A DNA stretch of 64,000 nucleotides from Hymenobacter siberiensis. GTDB taxonomy: Bacteria; Bacteroidota; Bacteroidia; Cytophagales; Hymenobacteraceae. The DNA lies in assembly GCF_018967865.2 (NCBI RefSeq), contig NZ_JAHLZY020000001.1, positions 4,526,001-4,590,000 of the forward strand. The letters run 5' to 3'. The notes under the pieces were generated by a model, which saw nothing but the letters and a program-made list of their open reading frames with translations, made no database searches and was not told the DNA's origin. The position numbers and the translations under genes are program-made. Position 1 is the first letter of the stretch. Every line of letters starts with the position of its first letter. This document shows, piece after piece, positions 42,132-51,239 of the stretch.

Positions 42132-42899
42132 CTACCGCCCAAACACCGCCGCCGCCAGCGCCAGCACCGCCCGGCGCGTGGCCTCGGGCTGCTCCAGGTA
42201 CGAGAGGTGCCCGCTGCCTTCCAGAAACAGCGCCGCGCCAACCGGCGGCAGGGCTGCCTGCCGAACAGCATCGTCGAAATGCACAGCCACGTCGTGCTTG
42301 CCGGCCACCAGCAGCACTGGAAAGGGGGCTTTGGCCAGCACCTGAGTGCGCTCGGGGCGGACGGCCATGCCGCGCAATGCGCCGGTGATGGTGGTTTCAG
42401 GAGTGGCCTTGCCAATTTCCTCGAGCAGGCCGCGGGCGTCGGTCAGCTTGTCGCGGTTGGAGGGCGCGAAAAGCGGGCGCACGAACGATTCCATGAACTT
42501 GCCCACCCCGTGGCGCTCCACGAAGCTGATGTTCTTCTCGCGGTTCTGGCGCTTCTCATCGGTATCGGCCAGGGCCGTGGAGTTGATGAGGGCCAGGCCG
42601 GCCACGCGCTGGGGCCAGCGCTCGGCCAGGGCCAGGGCCACGTAGCCGCCCATGCTGTGGCACACCAGCAAGACCGGGTCGGGGCAGCCTTTCTGGTTAA
42701 GGTAGTCGATGACATAGCGGGCCTGGGCTTCCATCGAAAAATCAGGCACGGGGGCCAGATTGGTGCCGTGGCCGGGCAAGTTGGGGGCCAGCAGGCGGTA
42801 GCCGTCGGGGAAGGCGCGGGTGAAGTCGGTCCACACCTCCCGGCTTTCGGCAAAGCCATGGAGGAAAACAATGGTGGGCGGGGTGGAGGCGGGAGTCAT
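42132..42899 (-). CDS. Alpha/beta hydrolase
   Basis: A 255-residue cytosolic alpha/beta hydrolase. FLHGFAESREVWTDFTRAFP is the oxyanion-hole region, LLVCHSMGGYVALALAERWP the nucleophile elbow (Ser82), LLVAGKHDVAVHFDDAV the Asp region and FLEGSGHLSYLEQPEAT the catalytic His. Esterase, MhpC- or BioH-like enzymes share this layout; substrate unknown. It is convergent with the TonB-C-like gene (3-bp gap). Confidence 0.87.
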   Translation of the reverse strand: MTPASTPPTIVFLHGFAESREVWTDFTRAFPDGYRLLAPNLPGHGTNLAPVPDFSMEAQARYVIDYLNQKGCPDPVLLVCHSMGGYVALALAERWPQRVAGLALINSTALADTDEKRQNREKNISFVERHGVGKFMESFVRPLFAPSNRDKLTDARGLLEEIGKATPETTITGALRGMAVRPERTQVLAKAPFPVLLVAGKHDVAVHFDDAVRQAALPPVGAALFLEGSGHLSYLEQPEATRRAVLALAAAVFGR

Positions 42900-42939
42900 A
42901 CGGGCAAAAGTAACGTTCCGGCCTTTTCGCCTCTACAAT

Positions 42940-44016
42940 TTATTTTGCACCCTGTTCTGCCTGCCGCACCGACGACTCCCGCACGAACAGCTGCGGCTGC
43001 AACACCACCTGCCGCTGCGAAAACGCCGTGCCGTCGGCCGCTACCAAATCGGTGAAGAGGCGAAAAGCCGCCTGGCCCATTTCCTCGCAGCGCTGGTCCA
43101 CGGAGGTGAGGTTAGGCTCGGCCACCATGGTCAGGTCCTCGTTGCTGAAGCCGGCCAGGGCCACATCCTGCGGCACGCGCAGGCCCCGGCTTTTCAGCAC
43201 CTGGAGGGCGCCGAGAATGGCCGAGTCGCCGGCCGCAAACACGGCATCCGGGGGGGTGGGCAGGGCCAGGAGCGTCTGCATGCACGCCCGGCCGCCTTCC
43301 AGCGTCATGTCGCAGTCGATAATCAGGCTTTCATCTGCGGCAAGGCCGTGGCTTTGCAGGGCGTTGAGGTAGCCTTGGCGGCGGTTGCGGTAAATATTGA
43401 TGTGCTGCGGGCCGGCCAGGTGCGCTACGCGGCGGCAGCCCTGCTCCAGCAGGTGGCGGGTGGCCTGGAGGGCGCCATCCTGGTCGTTGAGCACCACGGC
43501 ATTCACGTTTTCTCCCTCCAGCAGGCGGTCGAAGAACACCAGCGGCACCCCGCGCCTGAGCACTTTATCAAAATGCCGCAAATCGAGCGTGGTGCGCGAA
43601 ACCGACACCAGAATACCCGCCACCTGCGCGCTGAGCAGCGTTTCGAGGTTCTTGCGCTCCTGGGCCACGTCTTCACTCGACTGGCAGATAATAACGCTAT
43701 AGCCGGCCTTGCTGGCCACCGTTTCGATGCCGTGCACCACCGAGGCAAAGAAGCGCCCCTCGATGTGGGGCACAATCACGCCGAGCAGCGTACTGGTGCC
43801 CTTGCGCAGCGACGAGGCCATGCGGTTGGGCTGGTAGTTCAGCTTTTTGGCCAGCTTAAGCACGGCCTGCTTGGTGGCCGGCCCAATACTATGATGGTCA
43901 CTCAGCGCCCGCGAAATCGTGGTCATCGACACGCCCAGCTCCCGGGCCAAATCGGCCATGGAAACCGAGCTGTGGCCTGCGTCAGATGGTTTGGCAGAAG
44001 GGCGGCGTCCAGCCAT
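42940..44016 (-). CDS. LacI-family transcriptional regulator
   Basis: A 358-residue regulator from ATG 44016. The LacI helix-turn-helix is SMADLARELGVSMTTISRAL followed by SDHHSIGPATKQAVLKLAKK LNYQ and the hinge PNRMASSLRKGTSTLLGVIV. The sugar-binding domain has GIETVASKAGYSVIICQSSE and DQRCEEMGQAAFRLFTDLVA. It is divergent from the tal-pgi fusion, so a pentose or hexose effector controlling that gene is plausible. The upstream ATG-free extension is discarded. Confidence 0.88.
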   Translation of the reverse strand: MAGRRPSAKPSDAGHSSVSMADLARELGVSMTTISRALSDHHSIGPATKQAVLKLAKKLNYQPNRMASSLRKGTSTLLGVIVPHIEGRFFASVVHGIETVASKAGYSVIICQSSEDVAQERKNLETLLSAQVAGILVSVSRTTLDLRHFDKVLRRGVPLVFFDRLLEGENVNAVVLNDQDGALQATRHLLEQGCRRVAHLAGPQHINIYRNRRQGYLNALQSHGLAADESLIIDCDMTLEGGRACMQTLLALPTPPDAVFAAGDSAILGALQVLKSRGLRVPQDVALAGFSNEDLTMVAEPNLTSVDQRCEEMGQAAFRLFTDLVAADGTAFSQRQVVLQPQLFVRESSVRQAEQGAK

Positions 44017-44219
44017 TTTAATGATGCGATAAATAGCAATGCAGTGCGTAAAGCTAGCAGAAGTGCCGCAACGATTGCCTGACGGCCTGGTGCAAACCCG
44101 TCCGCCCGCCGTATAAGGACGTAACTTTTTATCGTCAATCCCCCAATTACACCGGCCGAAACGGTACAACAACGCCCGTCTTTCCGGACCTTTGGCCCCT
44201 CTGAACCAATTGCGACTCT

Positions 44220-47042
44220 ATGAACCCTCTCGTTGACATCCGCCAGTTCGACCAAAGCCTGTGGCTGGACTTTATCAGCCGCCCCATCATCATCGACGGC
44301 AAGCTCCAGCACCGCATCAGCGACGAAGCCCTGCGCGGCGTGACCTCCAACCCGGCCATCTTCGCCAAGGCCATCGGTGATACCGCCGACTACGATTCGG
44401 CCATCAAGGCGCTGGCTTTGCAGGGCAAAACCACCGACGAAATCTACACCAACCTGGCCGTGTCCGACGTGCAGGCGGCCACCGACCTGTTCCGCCCCCT
44501 CTACGACGGCCCCGACCACGGCTCCGACGGCTACGTGAGCCTCGAAGTATCGCCCGAACTGGTGAACGACACCGAAGGCACCATCGCCGAGGCCCTGGCC
44601 CTGTGGAAAGCCGTGGACCGCCCCAACGTGATGATAAAAGTGCCGGCCACGCTGGAGGGCCTGCCCGCCATCCGCCGCCTCATTTCGGAAGGCGTGAACG
44701 TGAACGTGACCCTGATTTTCGGCCTGGAGCGCTACCGGCTGGTGGCTGAAGCCTTCATCGCCGGCCTCGAAGACCGCGCCAAAGCCGGCAAGCCGCTGGC
44801 CCGCATCGACTCGGTGGCCAGCTTCTTTCTGAGCCGCATCGACGTGCTGATTGACCCCATGCTGGAGAAAATCGCGGCTGAAGGCGGCGAGAAAGGCAAG
44901 CTGGCCGAAAGCCTCGTGGGCGAAGTGGCCCTGGCCAGCGCCAAACAAGCTTACCAGATTTACAAGGAGATTTTCTCGGGCCCGCGCTGGGAGGACCTGG
45001 CCGCCAAGGGTGCCCCCACGCAGCGCCTGCTGTGGGCCAGCACCGGCAACAAAAACCCCAAATACGACAACCTGCGCTACGTGGACGGCCTCATCGGCCC
45101 GCACACCGTGAACACCGTGCCAGTGGAAACGCTGGACCTTTTCGGCAAAGAAGGCAAAGTAGCCGTGACCATCGAAGACAACCTCGACCAGGCCCGCCAG
45201 ACGCTAAGCAGCCTGCCGGAACTCGGCCTCGACCTCGAAGCGCTGACCCAGCACCTCGAAGAAGACGGCGCGACCAAATTCAAGGAGCCCTTCGCCAAGC
45301 TCATGCAGTCCATCGAAAAGAAGCGCGCCCTAGCCGTGGAAGACCAGGTAGACGACTCCAAAATGGAGCTGGGGAAATACCAGGCTGACATCGATGCCCA
45401 GATTGCCAAATTCAAGGCCAATGATTTCGTAACCGGCTTCTGGGACAAAAAGGCCGACCTGTGGACGGCCGACGAAGCCGGCCAGCACAGCATCCGCAGC
45501 TACATGGGCTGGCTGCGCGTGGCCGAAACCATGGTGGGCCGCGTGACCGAAATTGAGCAGTTCGTGCATTCGGTGCAGGCCGCCGGCTTCAAGCACGTCG
45601 TGGTGATGGGCATGGGCGGCAGCACCATGGCCCCCATCGTATTCAAGTCGGCTTTTGAAAAAGGCGAAAATGGCCTGCCGATGTCGGTACTCGACACCAC
45701 CGACCCCGGCGCGGTGCGCGCCATCGAAGCCTCGATTCCGGTGGCCGATACCCTGTTTATCGTGGCCAGCAAGTCCGGCACTACAGCCGAGCCGCTGGCC
45801 TTCGGCGACTATTTCTACGCCAAAGTGAAGGAGTTGAAAGGCGACAAGGCCGGCGAAAACTTCGTGGCCATCACCGACCCGGGCTCCAAGTTTGTGACCG
45901 ATGCCACGGCCGCCAACTACCGCCACATCTTCCTCAACTTCCCAGAAGTGGGCGGCCGTTTCTCGGCCCTCACCTACTTCGGCCTGGTGCCGGCGGCCCT
46001 CTACGGCCTGCCGATTGGTGAGATTCTGGAGCGCGCCATTTTAATGATGCGCGCCTGCGGAGCCTACGGTGCTACCGACAAAAACCCCGGCCTGGAATTC
46101 GGCACTACCCTGGGCGTGCTGGCCCAGCAGGGCCGCGACAAGCTCACCATCGTAGTGCCCGATGCCCTGCACGACCTCGGTCTGTGGCTGGAGCAGCTCA
46201 TCGCCGAAAGCACCGGCAAGGAAGGCAAGGGCATCCTGCCCGTGGCCGGTGAGCCCCTGGGCGAGCCCGCCATCTACGGCCAGGACCGCGTGTTTGTATA
46301 CGTGGGCTACAAGGGCCAGCGCGACGAGGCCAACACCGCCAAGCTGGAGGCTCTGGCTGCTGCCGGCCACCCCGTCATCACGCTCTTGATGAAGGACGCT
46401 TTCGACCTCGGCCAGGAGTTCTACCGCTGGGAAGTGGCCACGGCCGTGGCCAGTGCCGTGTTCCAAATCAACCCCTTCGACCAGCCCAACGTGCAGGCCG
46501 CCAAAACGGCCACCGACAAGCTGATGAAGGCCGTGGAAGCCACCGGCCAGCTGCCTGAAGGCGACAAGCCCGCCGCCAGCGAAAACGGCGTAGACTACTA
46601 CACCGCCGCCCACGGCGAAGGTGCCGCCGGCGTGCTGAAAGCCTTCTTCGCGCAAGCCAAGCCCGGCGATTTCATGTGCCTGCAGGCCTACCTGACCGAA
46701 ACGCCCGCCGTGAGCGCCAGCCTGCTGGAGCTGCGCCAGCGTGTGCAGAATGCTTTGCACATTGCCACTACCTCGGGCTACGGCCCGCGCTTCCTGCACA
46801 GCACCGGCCAGTACCACAAGGGCGGCCCCAACACCGGCCTGTTCATCCAGTTCACCGATGACAACCCGCAGGACCTAGCCCTGCCCGGCCGCTCCTACAC
46901 CTTCGGCACCTTCAAGAATGCCCAGGCCCTCGGCGACCTGCAGGCCCTGCTCGACAACGGCCGCCGCACCCTGCGCGTGAACCTGGGCTCCGATGCCGAG
47001 GCCGGCCTGAAGACCATGCTGGCCGCGCTGGAGTTGAAGTAA
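44220..47042 (+). CDS. Bifunctional transaldolase/phosphoglucose isomerase
   Basis: A 940-residue fusion of transaldolase (residues about 1-370) and glucose-6-phosphate isomerase (about 400-940). Transaldolase: QSLWLDFISRPIIIDGKLQH, GVTSNPAIFAKAIG, and the Schiff-base Lys140 in NVMIKVPATLEGLPAI. Isomerase: HVVVMGMGGSTMAPIVFKSA, DTLFIVASKSGTTAEPLAFG, DALHDLGLWLEQLIAEST and the C-terminal GQYHKGGPNTGLFIQFTDD. It links the non-oxidative pentose phosphate path and glycolysis. The fusion is known in Bacteroidota, Acidobacteria and cyanobacteria. A LacI gene is divergent; the stop at 47042 is about 100 bp before the ATPase gene. Confidence 0.95.
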   Translation: MNPLVDIRQFDQSLWLDFISRPIIIDGKLQHRISDEALRGVTSNPAIFAKAIGDTADYDSAIKALALQGKTTDEIYTNLAVSDVQAATDLFRPLYDGPDHGSDGYVSLEVSPELVNDTEGTIAEALALWKAVDRPNVMIKVPATLEGLPAIRRLISEGVNVNVTLIFGLERYRLVAEAFIAGLEDRAKAGKPLARIDSVASFFLSRIDVLIDPMLEKIAAEGGEKGKLAESLVGEVALASAKQAYQIYKEIFSGPRWEDLAAKGAPTQRLLWASTGNKNPKYDNLRYVDGLIGPHTVNTVPVETLDLFGKEGKVAVTIEDNLDQARQTLSSLPELGLDLEALTQHLEEDGATKFKEPFAKLMQSIEKKRALAVEDQVDDSKMELGKYQADIDAQIAKFKANDFVTGFWDKKADLWTADEAGQHSIRSYMGWLRVAETMVGRVTEIEQFVHSVQAAGFKHVVVMGMGGSTMAPIVFKSAFEKGENGLPMSVLDTTDPGAVRAIEASIPVADTLFIVASKSGTTAEPLAFGDYFYAKVKELKGDKAGENFVAITDPGSKFVTDATAANYRHIFLNFPEVGGRFSALTYFGLVPAALYGLPIGEILERAILMMRACGAYGATDKNPGLEFGTTLGVLAQQGRDKLTIVVPDALHDLGLWLEQLIAESTGKEGKGILPVAGEPLGEPAIYGQDRVFVYVGYKGQRDEANTAKLEALAAAGHPVITLLMKDAFDLGQEFYRWEVATAVASAVFQINPFDQPNVQAAKTATDKLMKAVEATGQLPEGDKPAASENGVDYYTAAHGEGAAGVLKAFFAQAKPGDFMCLQAYLTETPAVSASLLELRQRVQNALHIATTSGYGPRFLHSTGQYHKGGPNTGLFIQFTDDNPQDLALPGRSYTFGTFKNAQALGDLQALLDNGRRTLRVNLGSDAEAGLKTMLAALELK

Positions 47043-47105
47043 CCCCCGTGTAGCTTCGGCTACCACCTGCCACGCGGCGGTTCCCGGCAACGGGGGCCGC
47101 CGCGT

Positions 47106-47113
47106 GTTACTTT
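47106..47113 (+). promoter_or_regulatory. Possible -7 element of the ATPase operon
   Basis: TACTTTTG matches the Bacteroidota -7 consensus TAnnTTTG and lies 28 bp before the ATG of the ATPase gene. No convincing -33 TTG is seen, so this is tentative. Confidence 0.35.
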
Positions 47114-47140
47114 TGGGCCCGTCCCTTTGTTGAAAATCCC

Positions 47141-48382
47141 ATGAACGAGCAGCTAGTTGTCAAGAATTTCGGCCCCATCAAAGACGCCACCGTGGACTTC
47201 AAGCGCGTGACCGTTTTCATCGGGCCCACGGGCGGCGGCAAGAGCACGCTGGCAAAGCTGGCGGCGATATTCCGGAATGGAGCACTCAATACATTTGGCC
47301 TAAAAAAACGCAAAAAATTCTTCGATGATTTTTCACTTGAGAAATCATTCAATGATGCCACCAGATTTACTTGGCGATATGATGACAAACAGTTTACACT
47401 ATTGTCAGATTTAAACTTTGACAATGGCAAGTCTACTAAACCATCTGGCAATATTTCTCCTACTACTGAGAGCCAAAGCTCAACTAAAATCACTCTATCA
47501 CAAGAGAATATACGAAACTCTGTTGAAGAATTACTGAAGAATCTTTACGGGCCAAGTGATGCTAGCAATGACCTCGACTCGATTCAAAATGCTTTGAATA
47601 ATAGCATTTCAAAGCTTTTAACAGAAGGTGTAATTACCACGACTTATTTCACAAGCAACCGAGTTTTCATCCCTTCTGTTGAGTATTCGTGGGCTGGTCT
47701 ATTGAGAGATGATATTGGTTTGCCTAAAGACATTCTTGATTTCGCTAATGCCTTTTCTGTTTCTCGTAAAGACGTTCATGAATTAGATATTCCTTTTCTC
47801 AACGTCAAATACCTTCACAGCGACGGTAAGGATTTTATCAAAATCCCCGAAAGCGAAACCCTTTTCCGGCTCTACGAAACCGCCAGCGGCATCCAATCCG
47901 TCACGCCGCTGCTGGTGCTGCTGGAGCATCTGAGCCGCAACACTGAGCAGGCGCAGAGCTTCATTATTGAAGAGCCCGAGTTGAACCTGTACCCCACGGC
48001 CCAGCGCGATTTGGTGTACACACTGCTGGAGAAATGCACGCAGGGCGAGAACGACCTCACTATTACCACGCACAGCCCTTACGTGCTATCAGCGTTGAAT
48101 CTCGCGCTTTATGCCAATAAAGTAGCCACGCTATTCCCGTACCAACACAAAAAAGTAGCGAAGCTGATTCCTGAAAAATATTGGCTGAAAGCGGAGGAGT
48201 TCAGCGCTTATTTCGTGGCAAAGGGCGGCGCTACAAGCATTTTCGACTCTAAAACAGGCCTGTTGAGTGAGAGTCAGTTGGACGAAGTATCCGGCGAGTT
48301 TGCCGACGTGTTTGACCGCCTGACGGACCTGCGGGTACCGGAGAAAAAAGCAGTTGCCAAAGTTAAACCGGTCAAGAAATGA
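47141..48382 (+). CDS. AAA (AAA_15/OLD-like) ATPase with AT-rich central insertion
   Basis: A 413-residue ABC-type ATPase without TOPRIM domain. Walker A is FIGPTGGGKSTLAKL (Lys34), the signature-like segment ETASGIQSVTPLLVLLEHLS, Walker B FIIEEPELNLYPTAQRDLVY (Glu277/278) and the H-loop DLTITTHSPYVLSAL (His311). Codons 1-46 and after about 226 have the host's high GC; codons 47-226, the helical arm between Walker A and the signature, are AT-rich (hand counts of 30-43 percent GC on three 60-base lines at 47461-47640). This looks like a swapped sensor region. The stop overlaps the start of the next gene by 4 bp (ATGA), so the two are cotranslated. The layout resembles two-gene phage-defence ATPase systems (PARIS, Septu), but the partner differs. 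Confidence 0.8.
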   Translation: MNEQLVVKNFGPIKDATVDFKRVTVFIGPTGGGKSTLAKLAAIFRNGALNTFGLKKRKKFFDDFSLEKSFNDATRFTWRYDDKQFTLLSDLNFDNGKSTKPSGNISPTTESQSSTKITLSQENIRNSVEELLKNLYGPSDASNDLDSIQNALNNSISKLLTEGVITTTYFTSNRVFIPSVEYSWAGLLRDDIGLPKDILDFANAFSVSRKDVHELDIPFLNVKYLHSDGKDFIKIPESETLFRLYETASGIQSVTPLLVLLEHLSRNTEQAQSFIIEEPELNLYPTAQRDLVYTLLEKCTQGENDLTITTHSPYVLSALNLALYANKVATLFPYQHKKVAKLIPEKYWLKAEEFSAYFVAKGGATSIFDSKTGLLSESQLDEVSGEFADVFDRLTDLRVPEKKAVAKVKPVKK

Positions 48383-48918
48383 AGAACCGGATAGCGCGGG
48401 CTTATCCACATGGCTCGCAGTGCATTGTGCATCATACCCGAACGGTTCGCCGCATCTTCGACTGCCCTAACCAAAAAGTGGCGTTGTACCGTACCGGAAC
48501 CCGCGATAAGGACCTGGATTTTGAAATCACAAATCCAACCGGCCGCGACTTTCATACCATCGCGGTTGATGGCTGCTTGTACCCAACCTCGAAGTCGCCC
48601 AAACGGTGTGATTATGCCGTATTCTGGAACGAGAGCATTGCGTTTATCGAGTTCAAGCTCGGCCAGCCAGTGGGCAGAACAACCAAAGTTGCCGAACGCA
48701 TTCAGCAGGCTTTGAAGCAACTGATTCCAACTATCCGACGCTTTGAGCAACACGGCATATTTCTGGACGAAACCCAAATAGAAGCTATTGCTTTCGTGAG
48801 CCGCCGCCTTGCCCGCCCACTCAACACGATTTCTATGCAGGCCGCCAAGGATAAATTGAAAACGACTTTCCCCACGCTGAAGGTGAAGTTTAAAGTCACC
48901 AAGTCAAGGACTATATAG
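48379..48918 (+). CDS. PD-(D/E)XK-like partner of the ATPase
   Basis: A 179-residue protein starting at the ATGA overlap with the ATPase gene. It has a likely nuclease core: RCDYAVFWNESIAFIEFKLG, that is Asp78 ... Glu91-Phe-Lys93, the D-x(n)-ExK of PD-(D/E)XK folds, preceded by a beta hairpin (TRDKDLDFEITNPTGRDFHT) and followed by a long helix KVAERIQQALKQLIPTI. Basic C-terminus KFKVTKSRTI. The position and coupling say it is the effector or partner of the ATPase. I do not recognise a named family; nuclease activity is inferred from three residues and the predicted strand-helix order. Confidence 0.6.
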   Translation: MKNRIARAYPHGSQCIVHHTRTVRRIFDCPNQKVALYRTGTRDKDLDFEITNPTGRDFHTIAVDGCLYPTSKSPKRCDYAVFWNESIAFIEFKLGQPVGRTTKVAERIQQALKQLIPTIRRFEQHGIFLDETQIEAIAFVSRRLARPLNTISMQAAKDKLKTTFPTLKVKFKVTKSRTI

Positions 48919-48926
48919 TTACACGA

Positions 48927-48960
48927 AGAAGCCCCCGCAGCACTAGCTACGGGGGCTTCT
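48927..48960. terminator. Hairpin between ATPase operon and dxs
   Basis: AGAAGCCCCCG and CGGGGGCTTCT with a 12-base loop, between the convergent nuclease-like and dxs genes; no long T run, but likely a terminator in both directions. Confidence 0.7.
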
Positions 48961-48979
48961 CCTTGTCTCAAAAACTCAG

Positions 48980-50926
48980 CTACTGCAGCACAGTCGCCAG
49001 TGAGTCAGCAGTCACTTTAGCTCCCAGCTCACGCACGGCCTGGGCAATGCCGGCGGCATCGAAGCCGCACTCCTTATAGAGTTCATCCTGGGTGCCGTGC
49101 TCCACCACGCGGTCGGGGATGCCGAGGCGGACGACGGGCAGCTGGAAGCCGTGGTCGGCCAGGAATTCGAGTACGGCCGAGCCGAAGCCGCCGGGCAGGC
49201 AGCCGTCCTCCACGGTCACGATGGCGCGGTAGCGGCGGGCCACGTCGCGCAGCATTTCCTCATCCAATGGCTTGCAGAAGCGCATGTCGTAGTGACCCAC
49301 CGAGAAGCCTTCGGCGGCCAGCGCCTCGGTGGCTTTCACGGCGTAGTTGCCGATGTGGCCGATGCTGAGGATGGCCACGCCGCCCTCTTCGCCTTCGCGC
49401 ACCACGCGGCCCGTGCCGATGGCCACGCGCTGCAGCGGCGTGCGCCACGCGGGCATCACACCCTCGCCGCGCGGGTAGCGGATGCTGAAGGGGCCGGCGT
49501 TTTCGGGTAGGGTGGCGGTGTACATCAGGTTGCGCAGCTCCTGCTCGTTCATCGGGGCCGAAACCACGATGTTGGGGATGCAGCGCATGAAGGCCAGGTC
49601 GTAGCAGCCGTGGTGGGTGGGGCCGTCGGCCCCGGCAAAGCCGGCGCGGTCGAGGCAGAACACGACGTGCAGGTTTTGTAGGGCCACGTCGTGCACCACC
49701 TGGTCGTAGCCCCGCTGCATGAACGAGGAGTAGATGTTGCAGAACGGAATCAGCCCCTGCGTAGCCAGACCGGCCGAAAACGTGACGGCGTGCTGCTCGG
49801 CAATGCCCACGTCGAAGGCGCGGGTGGGCATGGCGGCCATCATAATGTTCAGCGACGAGCCCGAGGGCATGGCCGGTGTCACGCCCATGATTTTGTCGTT
49901 GGCCTCGGCCAGTTCCACCAGCGTGTGGCCAAACACGTCCTGGTACTTGGGCGGCTGGGGTGCAGTGGGCACCTTTTTGTAAATCTCGCCCGTGATTTTA
50001 TCGAACAGGCCTGGGGCGTGCCATAGCGTCTGGTCTTTTTCGGCCAGCGCGTAGCCCTTTCCCTTCACCGTCACGCAGTGCAGGAGTTTGGGGCCGGGAA
50101 TGGATTTCAGGTCGTTGAGGATGGTGACGAGGTGCTGCACGTCGTGGCCATCGACGGGGCCGAAATAGCGGAATTTCAGCGCCTCAAACAGGTTGCTCTG
50201 CTTCATGAGGGTCGCCTTCATAGCGGCCTCTACTTTGCGGGCAATCTGCTGGGGGTTGGGGCCGAATTTGGAGAGCTTGCCCAGCACGTTCCAGAGCTCG
50301 TCGCGCACCTTGTTATAGGTGCGGGAGGTGGTGATGTCGGTAAGGTACTCCTTGAGCGCGCCCACGTTGGGGTCGATGCTCATGCAGTTGTCGTTCAGCA
50401 CGACAATCATGTTATTGTTGAGCACGCCGGCCTGGTTCATGGCCTCGAAGCTCATACCCGCCGTCATGGCCCCGTCGCCGATTACGGCGATGTGCTGGCG
50501 GTCGAACTCACCCTTGTAGTCCGAGGCCACGGCCATGCCCAGCGCCGCCCCGATGCTGGTGCTGCTGTGCCCCACGCCGAAGGCATCATACGGGCTTTCG
50601 CTGCGCTTAGGGAAGCCCGACATGCCCTTATAGCGGCGGTTAGTCGGGAAATTTTCGCGGCGACCGGTGAGAATTTTGTGGCCGTAGGCCTGGTGGCCTA
50701 CATCCCAAATCAGCTGGTCGTGCGGCGTATTGAAGACGTAGTGCAGCGCCACGGTCAACTCAACCACGCCCAGCGAGGCCCCAAAATGGCCGCCGTAAAT
50801 ACTAACGGAATCGATTATAAAGTTGCGCAGCTCGGTGCTGAGCTGGACTAACTGCTCGGGGGCGAGCTTTTTGAGGTCGTCGGGCGAGTCAATCGCCGCT
50901 AGCAGCGGGCCGGGTTCAACTATCAT
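48980..50926 (-). CDS. dxs: 1-deoxy-D-xylulose-5-phosphate synthase
   Basis: A 648-residue thiamine-diphosphate enzyme that condenses pyruvate and glyceraldehyde 3-phosphate, the first step of the MEP isoprenoid pathway. Key motifs: FNTPHDQLIWDVGHQAYGHK, TGRRENFPTNRRYKGMSGFP, the ThDP signature VIGDGAMTAGMSFEAMNQ AG with NDNCMSIDPNVG, the catalytic Glu in DVGIAEQHAVTFSAGLA, and VLCLDRAGFAGADGPTHHGC-type loop. Full length for the family (about 620-650). It is divergent from the receptor gene at 51240. Confidence 0.96.
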   Translation of the reverse strand: MIVEPGPLLAAIDSPDDLKKLAPEQLVQLSTELRNFIIDSVSIYGGHFGASLGVVELTVALHYVFNTPHDQLIWDVGHQAYGHKILTGRRENFPTNRRYKGMSGFPKRSESPYDAFGVGHSSTSIGAALGMAVASDYKGEFDRQHIAVIGDGAMTAGMSFEAMNQAGVLNNNMIVVLNDNCMSIDPNVGALKEYLTDITTSRTYNKVRDELWNVLGKLSKFGPNPQQIARKVEAAMKATLMKQSNLFEALKFRYFGPVDGHDVQHLVTILNDLKSIPGPKLLHCVTVKGKGYALAEKDQTLWHAPGLFDKITGEIYKKVPTAPQPPKYQDVFGHTLVELAEANDKIMGVTPAMPSGSSLNIMMAAMPTRAFDVGIAEQHAVTFSAGLATQGLIPFCNIYSSFMQRGYDQVVHDVALQNLHVVFCLDRAGFAGADGPTHHGCYDLAFMRCIPNIVVSAPMNEQELRNLMYTATLPENAGPFSIRYPRGEGVMPAWRTPLQRVAIGTGRVVREGEEGGVAILSIGHIGNYAVKATEALAAEGFSVGHYDMRFCKPLDEEMLRDVARRYRAIVTVEDGCLPGGFGSAVLEFLADHGFQLPVVRLGIPDRVVEHGTQDELYKECGFDAAGIAQAVRELGAKVTADSLATVLQ

Positions 50927-51239
50927 CGGGGCAGGCGTGGTGGAATGGGTGACGGAGAGTTAACCGCCTGACCCGCTAAAAGATTATCGGGCTGGCATAA
51001 AGGTACGACGCGGCGCGAAGTGCGGTTGTTGGGCGCGATGGAATTGGGGGTTTGGTCGGGGTTTGAGGTTTAGTAATCTAGTTTCCGGCGGGAAACATAC
51101 TGGCAGCAAAGACCTTTACGTAATGCGCAAGCGCTGAATAGCGATACAGCGACCAATCAGCTCGCCTCACAAACAACAAAAGTACCGGCAGGATGCAACC
51201 TCCGGCCCCAATTACGGCACTTTGGCCGTTATGAATTGT
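50927..51239. other. Divergent intergenic region dxs / receptor
   Basis: About 310 bp without a gene. It must hold both promoters; I see no convincing riboswitch or operator in it. Confidence 0.4.

Noticed and set aside
44017..44219. GCAACGATTGC in the LacI/tal-pgi gap as a LacI operator
   Set aside because: Spacing does not match the usual 12-bp LacI-type centre and no second half-site was found.
47141..48918. PARIS, Septu or Gabija system
   Set aside because: No TOPRIM/DUF4435, HNH or helicase domain; the partner shows a D...ExK pattern instead.
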